64,000 nt of DNA from Telluria antibiotica (GCF_011682055.1 NZ_JAAQOM010000023.1:29200-93199), one strand, 5' to 3'. Shown: positions 17,193-26,919, counted from the first letter of the stretch. Numbers and translations: made by a program. Notes: generated by a model not told the origin, from the sequence alone.

Positions 17193-20100
17193 ATGGCAGA
17201 TTTTCCCGATCCCGCATCGCTCGGCAATAAAGCGGAGCTCAAAGTCGATTTGCGTCCGACGCTGTTCATCGGCGCCGGCGGCACCGGCATGGAAGTCATG
17301 ATGCGCATCCGCCGCCGCATCCTCGCGGCCGTGTGGAACCGCCGGCATCCGACCCGCGTCGACTCCATCGCCGACTTCCCCGTCGCGCGCTTCCTCCATT
17401 TCGACCTCGATGCGAACGCCGTCATCGACGAGGGCAAGTCGCAGCGCACGGACCCGTGGTTCGAGCTGGTCAAACTCTCCGACGAGGAACGCCTCGTCGA
17501 ACCGCTCGACCTGCCGCAATACCACGAGTCGGACGACAGCCTCGCACGCTTCCCGCTGATCGAGAACTGGATGCCGCTGCGGCCGAAGAAACTGCGCTCG
17601 CTGGGCATCGACCCGTCGAAGGGCGCGGGCCAGATCCGTGCGCTGGCGCGCTTGTACCTGTTCGACAAATACCCGAAGCTGCGCGGCCGCATCAAGGGCG
17701 CGCTGAACTTCTTGAGCAGTAATGCCGGCATCGAGCGCAAGGAGAATTACCAGCGCCTCGGGCTGCAGGTCGACACGTCGAAATTCCGCATCGTCGTCAT
17801 TGCGTCGAACGCGGGCGGCACGGGCGCGGGCAGCGCCATCGACCTCGGATGGATCGCCAAGGCCGTCGCGCGCCAGGAAGTGTCGGACAGCCAGGTCGAC
17901 CTCGTGATGTTCCTGCCGTCCGGCTACGCGAAGGCGAACAAGGAACGCACGGAAGCGAACGCGTACGCCACGTTGATGGAACTGGAGACGAGCATGCGCG
18001 ACATGAACGCGCGCGTGCAGTGGATGGAGCCGGACAGCATCGTCGGCCGCGGCACCCCGTTCGACGACGTGTATTTCGTCGACACGGCGAACCTCGCGAA
18101 CAAGGCCACGCAGGACGTGAAGGACGTGTACCAGATGGTGGCGGACACGCTGTTCGAGGATTTCGCGTCGGCCGATTTCGCCAACCGCAAGCGCTCCGTC
18201 GCCGTCAACCAGCAGCAGCACAAGCTGGGGCCGTACAACCCGCGCGTGCCGGAGCAGCGCTTCGGCGACATGCGCCTGTCGTACTCGAAGGTCTATTCCG
18301 CGTTCGGCCAGGCCGTGCTCGACACGCAGCAAAGCCTGCGCGAAGACATCCGCGCGTACGAACTGGCGGCGCTGATGGTGAAGGCGTTCTTCGGCCTCGT
18401 CGCGGCCGACGGCACGGCCGCGCGGCGCGCGGCGGACCAGGAACGGGATGCGTTCATGCGCGAGCAGATGGGCATGGCCGAGCACCCGTTCGCGGAATTC
18501 CCCGATTTCAAGAAGGGCACCGTCGACGTCACGCCGTTCCCCGAATATGCGCTGACGGACATGCTCCTGCTCGACAAGGACCAGCGCTCGCTGCTGGAAC
18601 GGGTCGAAAGCAAGGTGCAGCTGGAGATGGACCGCATCATGGCCTCGTACGATCTCAAGCTGTGGCGCGAGAAGGTCGTCGAGCTGTTGCCGCACCTGGA
18701 GCGCGACGCGATCCGCGAGGCCGGCGCCACGGCGGAGACGAGCGAGGACCGCATCAAGCGGCATACGGGCGAACTGCTCGCGCAACTGCGGCTGAACGTG
18801 CGCGGCCGGCTGTACATGCTGCTGGACGACCGCAAGCAGGGCGGCCTCGAATTCGTGCTGTCCTTGCTGGAGCAGGTGAAGGCGCGCCTCGCGCAGCGCG
18901 ACCTGGCGAACGTGCAGCGCAACGGCAAGCGCTATCGCGACGTGCGCGACGCGCTGCGCACGCGCCAGGTCGAGGAATCGCTGAACAACCTCACGCAGGC
19001 CGCGGGCCGCCTGTTCGGCAAGGATGCGCAGGCGCGCGAGATCATGAACCACCTGAAGCGCGACATCGCGGACTACCTGCGCTTCCACCTGCTCGCCGTC
19101 GCGGCGGGGCAGGCCGTCGAGGTGATGCACAGCCTGTCCGCGTGGCTGGGCGAACCGCAGGCGCCGGACGAACATGGGCAAGTGCGCTGGAGCGGCGTCG
19201 CCGGCGAATTCCAGGAAGGACGGCGCAACGTGGGCGCGATGCTCGCGGCCGTCGACCAGCGCATCGGCCAGCTCCGCGCCGACGCGCGCCAGGAACACGC
19301 CACCTACATCAAACTCGCGAGCGACGTCTTGCCGGAACCCGTGCGGCTGACGGGCGACGTGAGCGCATGGAGCGAAGAGGTGCTGCTGGAATTCGGCGGT
19401 TCCGCGCGGCTGTTCCCGCAGCTGGGCGACGAGCGCATGCGGTCCGACCTGCTGCTGAAACTGTTCCGGCGCGCGCAACTGCAGCTGTCCGGCGAACAGG
19501 CCGTGGCCGAGCTGCCCGATCCGCTCGTGGAGCGCCTCGGTGCGTTGTCGCCGCAGGAACGGCATCGCATTTTTTCGGAATGGATCAAGAGCGCCATGCC
19601 GTGGATTAACGCGCGCTTCTCGGCCGAGTTCACGCCCAGCGCCGACCAGTTCAAGTGCTTCATCGGCGTCGGTGACCCGGCCGCGTGGCGCAAGCTGGAG
19701 CCGGAAATCCGCGCCGCGGTGCCCACCGGGTTCTTCCACGGCGACCTCGTGTCCGTCGTGAACACGGGCGTGCCGGGACGCGCCGTCTGCTACATCGAAC
19801 TGTCCGGCTATCCGATGACGATCTTGCGCGGCCTGCCCACGTGGCGCGCCAGCTACCAGATCGAGAACCCGAAGATCCCCACGCACCTGCACTTCGATTC
19901 GACCAGGTTCCGCCATCCGATCTCGCCATCGATGGACGAACTCAATCGCCTCGCCGACGACTACGAATTCTTCCTCGCCGCCATCGCGCTCGGCGTCCTG
20001 CGCCGCAAGCAGGACGCGGGCGACCGCGAGGCCGCGTTCCAGCCGCGCGGGCAGTACCTGTTCGAGGTCGAGCCGGGGTCGGGCGAGTGGCTCCAGATCG

Positions 20101-20915
20101 GCAACGAATACGCGATCCGCTCGAACGGCCTGCCGCCTTACTACCGCGAGCAGGTGATCGCCGCGACGCGCCAGCGCCTGGCCGCGATGGGCCCGCACCA
20201 GCTGGCGCTGCTGGCCGCGCTGATGCGCCACTATCAGCTGCGCGTCTACGAGCCGAAGCTGGAAGTGGACGAGACGGGCGCGCAGCTGCCATCGCCGTCA
20301 CTCCCCTACATCACGGCGCGCCGGCTGTACGACCAGTGGATGCGGCGGGCGGTGGCGATCGATCCGCAGCTGTCGCCGGCGCAGGTCGAGGCGGCGCTGG
20401 CGCAGATGGACACGTGGACGGAGACCGTGCCCGATTCCGCCTCCGATGCCTACGCGTGGGAAGTGGAGCGGCCGGCCGACAAGCGCGTGATCCGGCCGGA
20501 ATTCCTGTCCGCCGACGCGCGCGCCGCGCAGGCGCTGGAACGCCGGGCCGCGGCGGCCGTGCTGCCGTCCGCGCAGTACGCGCCGGCGGAACCCACCGTC
20601 GTCGCGCCGACACCGGGCGCGCCCGAAGGCGTCGCCGCGCCGAGCCTCGGGCCGGCCGCGTACGTCGTCGGTGCGACGTCGATCCCGGCGCGCTACAAGC
20701 TGTTCGTGGGCGGCGCCCAGCGCGGGCCGTTCGCGCTCGAGGAAGTCGTGCAGCAGCTCACGCGCGGCGAGATCGATGCGGGCACGCGCATCTGGAACAT
20801 GCAGTGGAATCCGCGCACGGACAAGTGGAAGACGGTCGGCGACATCCCGGAGGTGATGGCGGGGATCGAGACCGCGATCCCCGATCCGGACGACGACATT
20901 CCGGACCCGGAATAA
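17193..20915 (+). CDS. Tubulin/FtsZ-superfamily protein (Tubulin_2-like) with C-terminal GYF_2-like domain
   Basis: 1240 aa. Residues 25-35 (FIGAGGTGMEV) form a Rossmann-type nucleotide loop, and residues 205-215 (SNAGGTGAGSA) carry the tubulin signature G-G-T-G-x-G, at the spacing expected for the GTPase domain of the FtsZ/tubulin superfamily. VVIASNAGG, FLPSGYAKANKERTEANAYA and DDVYFVDTANLANK fit the Tubulin_2 family. A long helical middle region (about 560-1100) follows, then an Ala/Pro linker and a final domain (about 1169-1225, YKLFVGGAQRGPFALEEVVQQL ... IWNMQWNPRTDKWKTV in outline) with the GYF_2 pattern, normally a proline-rich-peptide binder. Probably a GTP-dependent scaffold or filament at the inner membrane; assembly and function are inference. 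Confidence 0.88.
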   Translation: MADFPDPASLGNKAELKVDLRPTLFIGAGGTGMEVMMRIRRRILAAVWNRRHPTRVDSIADFPVARFLHFDLDANAVIDEGKSQRTDPWFELVKLSDEERLVEPLDLPQYHESDDSLARFPLIENWMPLRPKKLRSLGIDPSKGAGQIRALARLYLFDKYPKLRGRIKGALNFLSSNAGIERKENYQRLGLQVDTSKFRIVVIASNAGGTGAGSAIDLGWIAKAVARQEVSDSQVDLVMFLPSGYAKANKERTEANAYATLMELETSMRDMNARVQWMEPDSIVGRGTPFDDVYFVDTANLANKATQDVKDVYQMVADTLFEDFASADFANRKRSVAVNQQQHKLGPYNPRVPEQRFGDMRLSYSKVYSAFGQAVLDTQQSLREDIRAYELAALMVKAFFGLVAADGTAARRAADQERDAFMREQMGMAEHPFAEFPDFKKGTVDVTPFPEYALTDMLLLDKDQRSLLERVESKVQLEMDRIMASYDLKLWREKVVELLPHLERDAIREAGATAETSEDRIKRHTGELLAQLRLNVRGRLYMLLDDRKQGGLEFVLSLLEQVKARLAQRDLANVQRNGKRYRDVRDALRTRQVEESLNNLTQAAGRLFGKDAQAREIMNHLKRDIADYLRFHLLAVAAGQAVEVMHSLSAWLGEPQAPDEHGQVRWSGVAGEFQEGRRNVGAMLAAVDQRIGQLRADARQEHATYIKLASDVLPEPVRLTGDVSAWSEEVLLEFGGSARLFPQLGDERMRSDLLLKLFRRAQLQLSGEQAVAELPDPLVERLGALSPQERHRIFSEWIKSAMPWINARFSAEFTPSADQFKCFIGVGDPAAWRKLEPEIRAAVPTGFFHGDLVSVVNTGVPGRAVCYIELSGYPMTILRGLPTWRASYQIENPKIPTHLHFDSTRFRHPISPSMDELNRLADDYEFFLAAIALGVLRRKQDAGDREAAFQPRGQYLFEVEPGSGEWLQIGNEYAIRSNGLPPYYREQVIAATRQRLAAMGPHQLALLAALMRHYQLRVYEPKLEVDETGAQLPSPSLPYITARRLYDQWMRRAVAIDPQLSPAQVEAALAQMDTWTETVPDSASDAYAWEVERPADKRVIRPEFLSADARAAQALERRAAAAVLPSAQYAPAEPTVVAPTPGAPEGVAAPSLGPAAYVVGATSIPARYKLFVGGAQRGPFALEEVVQQLTRGEIDAGTRIWNMQWNPRTDKWKTVGDIPEVMAGIETAIPDPDDDIPDPE

Positions 20916-20924
20916 GGACGCGCC

Positions 20925-21995
20925 GTGCAGGACGAAGCGATCTACCGCTGCATCAACGCCGCCTGCGCGCGCGGCATGCCGCGCCGCGTGAATTACTGCC
21001 CGTACTGCGGCACGGTGCAGGCTGACGGCGCGCCGCCGCCGTCACGGGAGGATGGGCGGCGCGCGGCCGTCGTCGCCGGCGCGGAGGCTGCCGCGGCGCT
21101 GTCCGGCTGGTCCGATGCGCCCGGCACCGGCGAGGACGACGCGCAGACGCCCGCGGTCGCTGCAGGCGCCCCCGCGACGGCGTCCGGCACGTCGGCGTCT
21201 GCCACGTCGGCGTCCGCCGCGGCGTCGGCGAAGTCCGCCGGCCCCGCCACGCCCACGCCATCCGCGACCACGTTCGGCCACAGCGGCCGCCCCGTCGACC
21301 CGGCAGGCAGCGAGCCCGCACGCGGCCGCGGCATCCCGTGGCCGCCGTCGCCCGCGCCGGCCGCCCGGCCGGCGGGCCGCCAGCCGATCCGGCTGCGCTG
21401 GTGGATCATCGCGCTGGCCGTGCTGTGGGGGGTGTGGTTGTTGGCAAAACCGTCGGCGCACAAGATCGACCAGCGCATCGACGCGGCCATCGGGCAGGCC
21501 CAGTCCTGCCAGGGCAAACAGGCGCAGGACGAGCTGATCGCGCTGCGCAAGAGCCGCGCCACGCCGGAGCAGCTGGAACGGCTGCAGCGCGCGCTCAACG
21601 ACGCCTCTAGCGCATGCACGCGCAAGCGCCAGCGCGCAAGCGCGTGGAGCGAGGCGCGCGGCGCCGTCGAATCCGCGCTGGCCGCGGGCAACGCGGAGCG
21701 GGCGCGCGCTCGCCTGCAGGCGTTCACGAAGCGCTGGGGCGAGGACGACGACACGCGCGCGCTGAAGGCTAGAGTCGATGCCGCGCGCGGCGACCATCCG
21801 CTGGCCGCGCCGTCCCCAGGCGGCGACGCGCCGTCGGCGCGCAACCTCGTCCGGGAAGCGCGGGCGGATATGGCGCGCGGCGATTACGGCGCCGCGCGCG
21901 ACAAGATGGACTTGTGCCTCACGATGGTCGACCCCGCGGACCGCGACTGCGCCGCATTGAAGCGCGACGCCGAGCGCGCGGCCGGCGGGCAATAA
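20925..21995 (+). CDS. Zinc-ribbon, single-TM protein, last gene of tubulin-like operon
   Basis: 356 aa; GTG start with AAGGACG upstream, 9 bp after the tubulin-like stop. Cys9, Cys14, Cys25 and Cys28 (YCPYCGT) form a clear N-terminal zinc ribbon. A 110-residue Ala/Pro/Ser-rich linker leads to one membrane helix at about 158-174 (WWIIALAVLWGVWLLA). The C-terminal part (about 180-356) is helical, charged and TPR-like (VESALAAGNAERARARLQAF; ARADMARGDYGAARDKMDLCL). The N-terminus faces the cytoplasm if the ribbon is intracellular. The Pro-rich linker is a plausible ligand for the GYF_2-like domain of the upstream gene; this is inference. Confidence 0.78.
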   Translation: MQDEAIYRCINAACARGMPRRVNYCPYCGTVQADGAPPPSREDGRRAAVVAGAEAAAALSGWSDAPGTGEDDAQTPAVAAGAPATASGTSASATSASAAASAKSAGPATPTPSATTFGHSGRPVDPAGSEPARGRGIPWPPSPAPAARPAGRQPIRLRWWIIALAVLWGVWLLAKPSAHKIDQRIDAAIGQAQSCQGKQAQDELIALRKSRATPEQLERLQRALNDASSACTRKRQRASAWSEARGAVESALAAGNAERARARLQAFTKRWGEDDDTRALKARVDAARGDHPLAAPSPGGDAPSARNLVREARADMARGDYGAARDKMDLCLTMVDPADRDCAALKRDAERAAGGQ

Positions 21996-22001
21996 GGGCC
22001 G

Positions 22002-23804
22002 TCACGTCGCCAGCTGCGTGAAGCCGTCGTCGCTCCACCCTTCGCTGCCCACGCCGTGGCGTACGAAGAACAGCCCTTGCGGATCGTACTTCTCCTTGAT
22101 GCGCGCGAGGCGCGGGTAGTTGGCGCCCCAGAACGCCGTCTGCCAATCGTCCAGGAAGTAATCGCTTTCCGATACATAGGAACCGGCGCCCGGCGCCACG
22201 GCCAGCAGCGCATCCATCGCACGGCCGATCGCCTGCGCGCGGGCGCGGCCGCGCGGCGCGTCGACGGCGCCGCCCGGCATGCCAGGGAAGTGCGGCCCGT
22301 CGCCGCCCGCGATGATCGCCAGCGCAAAGGCGTCGAGCACGGCGGGATTCGTCGCCGTATCGCGCGCGGCGTCGATCTCGGCGGCCGGCGCCCCCGCCAA
22401 GCCCTTGTTGAAGTGCAGGCCCACGCTCCAGTGCCGGCTGGCGCGGAACAGCGCGTCGGCGAAGCTGGCCTGGCGCGATGCGTCGAGCAGCGTCGCCGGC
22501 AGCCAGGCGGACTTGTAGCCGTGGATGAACCAGCCTTCCTGTTCCGTGTCGCCCTTCCAGATCACGTGGTGCGCGGGCGCGCCCGGACGCGGGTCGGCGA
22601 CCATGAAGCCGGGCGCGTGCTCGCGGAAGAACGCGGCGTCCCACAGGTGCCGCGCGGGCAGGGCGAGCACCTTGAACGGCCTCTCGAACGTGTAGTCGGG
22701 GGCCGCGTCCAGCCAGGCCAGCAGCGGTGCCCACGTGCGCGCGGCGCCGGCCTCGTCGAGGTCCTGGAACACCATCGAGACGTCGACGGTGTTGTCGCCG
22801 TGGAGGGAAATCTGTTCTCCCCAGTGCGGATTGAACAGGTTCTTCGCATAGAAGTCGACGAGCTTGCCGAGCAGCGCGCGGAACGCGTTATCGCCGGCCG
22901 CCCGTATCTTGCAGAAGACGCCGCCGAACGTGGCCGGCAGGTCGCGCGTGCGCAGCGTGAGCCGCGTGACGATGCCGACGCTGCCGCCACCGCCGCCTTT
23001 CAGGGCCCAGAACAGGTCCGGGTTCGTGCACGCGTTGGCGATGCGGACCTGGCCGTCGGCCGTCACGACTTCCGCCTCCAGCAGGCCGGCGGCCGCGGTG
23101 CCGTAGCGCTTCGAAAAACTGCCGAAGCCGCCGCTCTGCACGAGTCCCGCCACGCCGACGGTCGTGCAGCCGCCGCCCTGCACGTAGCGGCCGGCGCGCG
23201 TCGTCACCGCGTCGTAGGCGTCGATCCACATGGCGCCCGCGCCCAGCGTGACGGCCGGCTGCGGCGCGGCGCCGCAGTTGTGCGCGACGAACGCGGGGTC
23301 CACGCGCACGTCGTTCATGTGCCGCGTCCAGACGAGCAGCGAATCGGGCGCATCCGACGTGCCCTGGTAGCTGTGGCCGCCGCCCTTGACGACGAGGCGC
23401 AGGTCGTGGGCGCGCGCGAAATCGACGGCGGCGACGACGTCCGCCGTCGTGCGCGCGGCGACGGCGTAGGCGCTGGGCTGCGACGACCAGGCGTCGAGCC
23501 AGCCGCTCGTGTGCGTGAAGTTCGGCTGGTCGCCCACGTCGAATCCGTTCTTCAGGCGGGCGAGCGCGGTGGCGCAGGCGGGGGTATCCGCGCCGGCGGC
23601 GCAGCCGGCGAACGGCGCGTCGAGCTTGACGAGGCGGCCGCCCACGTCGGTCTTCAGCTTGTCCCACGCGGCGGCCGACGGCCAGCCGGGGTCGCCCGGG
23701 CGCACGCGTGCGCGCCGTGCGGGCGCGGCCCACGCGAGGTTCGCCGGATGGGCAAGGGCGAATGGCAGCGCCGTCGCCGCCTTCAAAAGGAATCGTCGTT
23801 TCAT
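22002..23804 (-). CDS. Secreted FAD-linked oxidoreductase, BBE type
   Basis: 600 aa. Start ATG 23804 with CGGAG upstream; the N-terminus (KRRFLLKAATALPFALA) is a Tat-like signal. FAD_binding_4 domain with VVKGGGHSYQG, whose His is the usual covalent FAD ligand, and a second possible covalent Cys in QGGGCTTVGVAGL, the bicovalent arrangement known for berberine-bridge-enzyme relatives. ALKGGGGGSVGIVTRLTLR and the C-terminal BBE segment (ANYPRLARIKEKYDP) complete the family. Such enzymes oxidise sugars, alkaloids or phenolics; the substrate is unknown. Convergent with the tubulin-like operon, only 6 bp apart. Confidence 0.88.
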   Translation of the reverse strand: MKRRFLLKAATALPFALAHPANLAWAAPARRARVRPGDPGWPSAAAWDKLKTDVGGRLVKLDAPFAGCAAGADTPACATALARLKNGFDVGDQPNFTHTSGWLDAWSSQPSAYAVAARTTADVVAAVDFARAHDLRLVVKGGGHSYQGTSDAPDSLLVWTRHMNDVRVDPAFVAHNCGAAPQPAVTLGAGAMWIDAYDAVTTRAGRYVQGGGCTTVGVAGLVQSGGFGSFSKRYGTAAAGLLEAEVVTADGQVRIANACTNPDLFWALKGGGGGSVGIVTRLTLRTRDLPATFGGVFCKIRAAGDNAFRALLGKLVDFYAKNLFNPHWGEQISLHGDNTVDVSMVFQDLDEAGAARTWAPLLAWLDAAPDYTFERPFKVLALPARHLWDAAFFREHAPGFMVADPRPGAPAHHVIWKGDTEQEGWFIHGYKSAWLPATLLDASRQASFADALFRASRHWSVGLHFNKGLAGAPAAEIDAARDTATNPAVLDAFALAIIAGGDGPHFPGMPGGAVDAPRGRARAQAIGRAMDALLAVAPGAGSYVSESDYFLDDWQTAFWGANYPRLARIKEKYDPQGLFFVRHGVGSEGWSDDGFTQLAT

Positions 23805-23923
23805 CGCATCTCCGAAAGGTCGTCGCATCGTTCGTGCGGCCGTCGTCGATGCACTGTGCCGGACCGCGCCGCCCCGTGCCAGTGGAATGTGGCGAACCGG
23901 GAGGCGGGTGGGGCGAACCGGAC

Positions 23924-24361
23924 TTAGGCCGCGCCGGGCTTGCCCAGCGCCGCCTTCGGGAGGCCGAACACGAGGTCGAACGCCCAGTTGAACGCGAAGC
24001 TGTACAGCATGAAGAACACGACGAGGCCGACGTCGAGCAGGAAGGCGTCGAGCAGCGACGTGCCGAGTGCCCACGCGAACATCGGCACGATGGCGAGCAC
24101 GAGGCCGCCCTCGAAGCCGATGGCGTGGACGACGCGGCGCAGCACGCTGCGGCCGCGCCTGCCCTGGCGCGCTTCCCACGCTTCGAACAACGTGTTGTAG
24201 ACGACGTTCCAGATGACGGCGGTGATCGACGCGAGGACGGAGGCGAGGCCGGCGGCGCCCGTGTCGTGGCCGCCGACGCCGGCGAGGCCCGCCGTCGTGC
24301 ACGCGATGGCGATGGCTTCGTACAGTGCGACGTAGACGATCTTGCGTCGGATGCCTTGCAT
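23924..24361 (-). CDS. PACE family multidrug/chlorhexidine efflux transporter
   Basis: 145 aa with four helices in two tandem BTP repeats. All four family signatures are present: RRKIVYVALYEAIAI (acidic residue in TM1), TAVIWNVVYNTLFEAWE, VVHAIGFEGGL and LYSFAFNWAFDLVFG. Length equals that of AceI-type proteins, which export chlorhexidine, acriflavine and polyamines by proton exchange. A separate transcription unit or a pair with the flavoprotein gene 119 bp downstream. Confidence 0.93.
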   Translation of the reverse strand: MQGIRRKIVYVALYEAIAIACTTAGLAGVGGHDTGAAGLASVLASITAVIWNVVYNTLFEAWEARQGRRGRSVLRRVVHAIGFEGGLVLAIVPMFAWALGTSLLDAFLLDVGLVVFFMLYSFAFNWAFDLVFGLPKAALGKPGAA

Positions 24362-24485
24362 GTGCTGCTCTTTGCGAAATTCCTGATCAGGCAAGGATAA
24401 CCCGGAAGCGGCGCCGACGTGCGCGCCGTCACCCGGCGCCCAGGTGTATATTCGGCAACAAAAGCGACGACAAGGAGGACGCGGC

Positions 24486-24839
24486 ATGAATCGCACTTTC
24501 ATCTCGGGGACGCTGCTCGCGGCCGTGCTGCTGGCCGGCTGCAACCGTCCCCACGACGGCGTGGGCCCGGCCCAGCAGGCCGGCAAAGCCATCGACGACG
24601 CGGGCGCCCGCGCGCAGGCGAAGGTCGACGAGGCCGGCGTCCGCGTGCAGCAAAAGCTCGACCACGTGAACGGGAAGATCGACGAGATCAACGCGAAGGT
24701 GGAGACCAAGGTCCAGGCCCAGGTCCAGAAGGCCGACGAGGCCGTGCGCGAGGCGCGCGAAGGGGCGAAGGCCGCGACCGAGCGGGTCGGCCAGAAGGTC
24801 GAGAAGGCGGGCGAAAAGATGCAGGAGGCAGCGAAGTAG
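24486..24839 (+). CDS. Small coiled-coil lipoprotein
   Basis: 117 aa. ATG 24486 with AAGGAGGA upstream. Signal peptide with lipobox LLAGC (Cys19). The mature part is one long Lys/Glu/Ala-rich amphipathic helix (KVDEAGVRVQQKLDHV; KVQAQVQKADEAVREAREG) without enzyme motifs, so a lipid-anchored helical envelope protein. It resembles many short proteobacterial lipoproteins of unknown function. Confidence 0.8.
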   Translation: MNRTFISGTLLAAVLLAGCNRPHDGVGPAQQAGKAIDDAGARAQAKVDEAGVRVQQKLDHVNGKIDEINAKVETKVQAQVQKADEAVREAREGAKAATERVGQKVEKAGEKMQEAAK

Positions 24840-24849
24840 GCGCGCGGCG

Positions 24850-26919
24850 TTACGACGCCATCCGCAACTCCAGCATCGGCGGCGTCACGACGGACAAGTC
24901 GATGAGTCCATCGCGCCACGCCTTCTCGATGTCCTGCTCGATCCCGTCCATGTTCGCATGATCGAGCCCGGCCAGGCCGCGCACTCCATAGGCGCGGTTG
25001 CGGCCGTGGCCCTTGGCCATGTACAGCGCCATGTCGACGATGTTGATCGCGCGTTCCCACGAGATCGACGCGGCGCCCGCGATCAGCGGGAATGGCGCGA
25101 AGCCGATCGACACGTTCACCGACAGCCGCGTGCCCTGGTAATCGATCGTCCGTTCCGGAATGCCGACGAGCAGCCGGCGCGCCACCTCGTCCAGGCTGCC
25201 CCGCGGCACGGCAGGCAGGAAGGCGAGGAATTCCTCGCCGCCCCAGCGTACGATCATGTCGGTCTCGCGCAGGATCTCGCGCAGCGCGTCGGCGATCTCG
25301 CGCAGAACGGCGTCGCCGGCGCCGTGGCCGTGCGTGTCGTTGATGTGCTTGAAGTGGTCGACGTCGAGCAGGAACATCGCGCTGACGATTTCGTCGCCGC
25401 TCGGGTTCGTGCCTCGGCGTTCGATCTCCTGGTGCGAGCGCATGAATTCCTGGAAGTGGCGGCGGTTGTACAGCGCGGTCAACGGGTCGCGCGCGCTCTG
25501 CTGCTTGAGTTCCAGGTTCTTTTCCTCGAGCTGGGCGTTGGCGTGCCGCACCTTGCGGTACAGGATGCCGACGATGACCGAGGCGAGCGCGAACACGAGC
25601 GCCAGCAGCCACCAGATGCGCTGCTGCAGCCGGCGGTTGTCGATTTCCGTCGACTTGACCTGGTTTTCCTGGCGCAGCATCTCGATCTGGCGCTGGCGCT
25701 TGTCGGCCTCGTATTTTTCCTGCAGCTCCATCATCGCCTTCTGGCGGCGCGTCTCGAACAATTCGTTCGACAGCGCTCGCTCGCGATGGTACGCGGCCAG
25801 CGCGCCGGCCAGGTCGCCCGCGCGTTCGAGGGCATCGCCGTATTCGACGAGTACACCCTGCTGGTCGGGCTTGTTGCCCGAGCGCTGATACCAATCCATG
25901 CCTTCTTCGATGTGCTTCTTGCCCTCGGCCAGGCGGCCCATGCCCAGGTAGGCCTGGCCGACGTTGACGCGGGCCGTCGCGGCGAGCGAGTCGTCGTGCA
26001 GCTTCTGCGCCTGGTCCAGCGCTTGCTGCGCATACGTCAGCGCGCGGCGCCAGTCCTGCTGGCGCAGATAAATGTCGGCCAGGTTGACGAGCGTGTTCGA
26101 CACCATCGCGTCGGCGCCGATGCCGCGTTCCAGCGCGAGCGCCGCCAGCAGCGCTTTCGTACCGCGCGCGACGTCGCCATTGCTGACGGCCAGGATCGCT
26201 TCGGTGGTCTTGAAGATGGCCCGGCGGCCCGGCGAGTCGATCTGCTCCGCGAGCTTTTCCGCTTCGGCGACGGCCTCGAACCCCTTGTCGAATTCGCGCA
26301 TCTGGCCGTACAGATAGGCCAGCGACTTGAGCGCGATGGCGATCTGCAGCGGATCGTCGTGCTGGCGCGCGAGCGTCACGGCGCCCTGCAGCTTGTTCAG
26401 CGCGACGGGGAAGTTGCCTTCTTCGGCATACGATTCGCCCGACGAGATCAGCACGAGGATGCGCAGGCCGGTGTCAGGGCTGTTTGCGGCAAGGCGCTCC
26501 GCTTCCCACACCAGCTGGTGCGATTGCGCCGATTCGTTCAGGCCGAACACGGCATAGGCTTTCGACAGCAGCGCGCGCGCCACGAGGCTGTCGTCGTGCG
26601 CCTGGCGGCCCAGTTCGAACGCCTGTTCGCACAGCTGGACGGCTTCCTCGTGCTTGCCGAGGCGGTGGCTCAGGTCACAGGACAGCGTGAGGGCGCGGGC
26701 GTGTTCGGCGGGCGAGCGGCCTGCCTCCGCTTCCAGGGCGGCCACGAGCGGCACGGCGCGCTGGGGCGTGACGCGGATGACTTCCCCGATCTCGGTGTAG
26801 CGGTCCGGCGTGGGCGGGTTGACGTCCGCTGCCGTGGCACCGCCGGTAGCCAGCAATAGCAAAGCCAGCAGCGCACGGCTGCGTCGGTGCTGCGATGCAC
26901 GATAAAAGCCTGCCGACAT
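24850..26919 (-). CDS. TPR-containing membrane diguanylate cyclase
   Basis: 689 aa. Signal peptide, then about six tetratricopeptide repeats (residues about 40-400), a coiled coil, one membrane helix (IWWLLALVFALASVIVGILY, about 435-455) and a GGDEF domain. The active site is GGEEF, and the inhibitory I-site RETD lies five residues before it, so c-di-GMP synthesis with product inhibition is expected. DVDHFKHINDTHGHGAGD is the Mg/GTP-binding segment. The periplasmic TPR array probably senses a protein or peptide. A low-GC promoter region precedes the gene. Confidence 0.93.
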   Translation of the reverse strand: MSAGFYRASQHRRSRALLALLLLATGGATAADVNPPTPDRYTEIGEVIRVTPQRAVPLVAALEAEAGRSPAEHARALTLSCDLSHRLGKHEEAVQLCEQAFELGRQAHDDSLVARALLSKAYAVFGLNESAQSHQLVWEAERLAANSPDTGLRILVLISSGESYAEEGNFPVALNKLQGAVTLARQHDDPLQIAIALKSLAYLYGQMREFDKGFEAVAEAEKLAEQIDSPGRRAIFKTTEAILAVSNGDVARGTKALLAALALERGIGADAMVSNTLVNLADIYLRQQDWRRALTYAQQALDQAQKLHDDSLAATARVNVGQAYLGMGRLAEGKKHIEEGMDWYQRSGNKPDQQGVLVEYGDALERAGDLAGALAAYHRERALSNELFETRRQKAMMELQEKYEADKRQRQIEMLRQENQVKSTEIDNRRLQQRIWWLLALVFALASVIVGILYRKVRHANAQLEEKNLELKQQSARDPLTALYNRRHFQEFMRSHQEIERRGTNPSGDEIVSAMFLLDVDHFKHINDTHGHGAGDAVLREIADALREILRETDMIVRWGGEEFLAFLPAVPRGSLDEVARRLLVGIPERTIDYQGTRLSVNVSIGFAPFPLIAGAASISWERAINIVDMALYMAKGHGRNRAYGVRGLAGLDHANMDGIEQDIEKAWRDGLIDLSVVTPPMLELRMAS

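Noticed and set aside
17091..20231. Open frame of about 1046 codons antisense to the tubulin-like gene
   Set aside because: Same shadow effect; no domain, and the plus strand carries clear motifs and ribosome sites.
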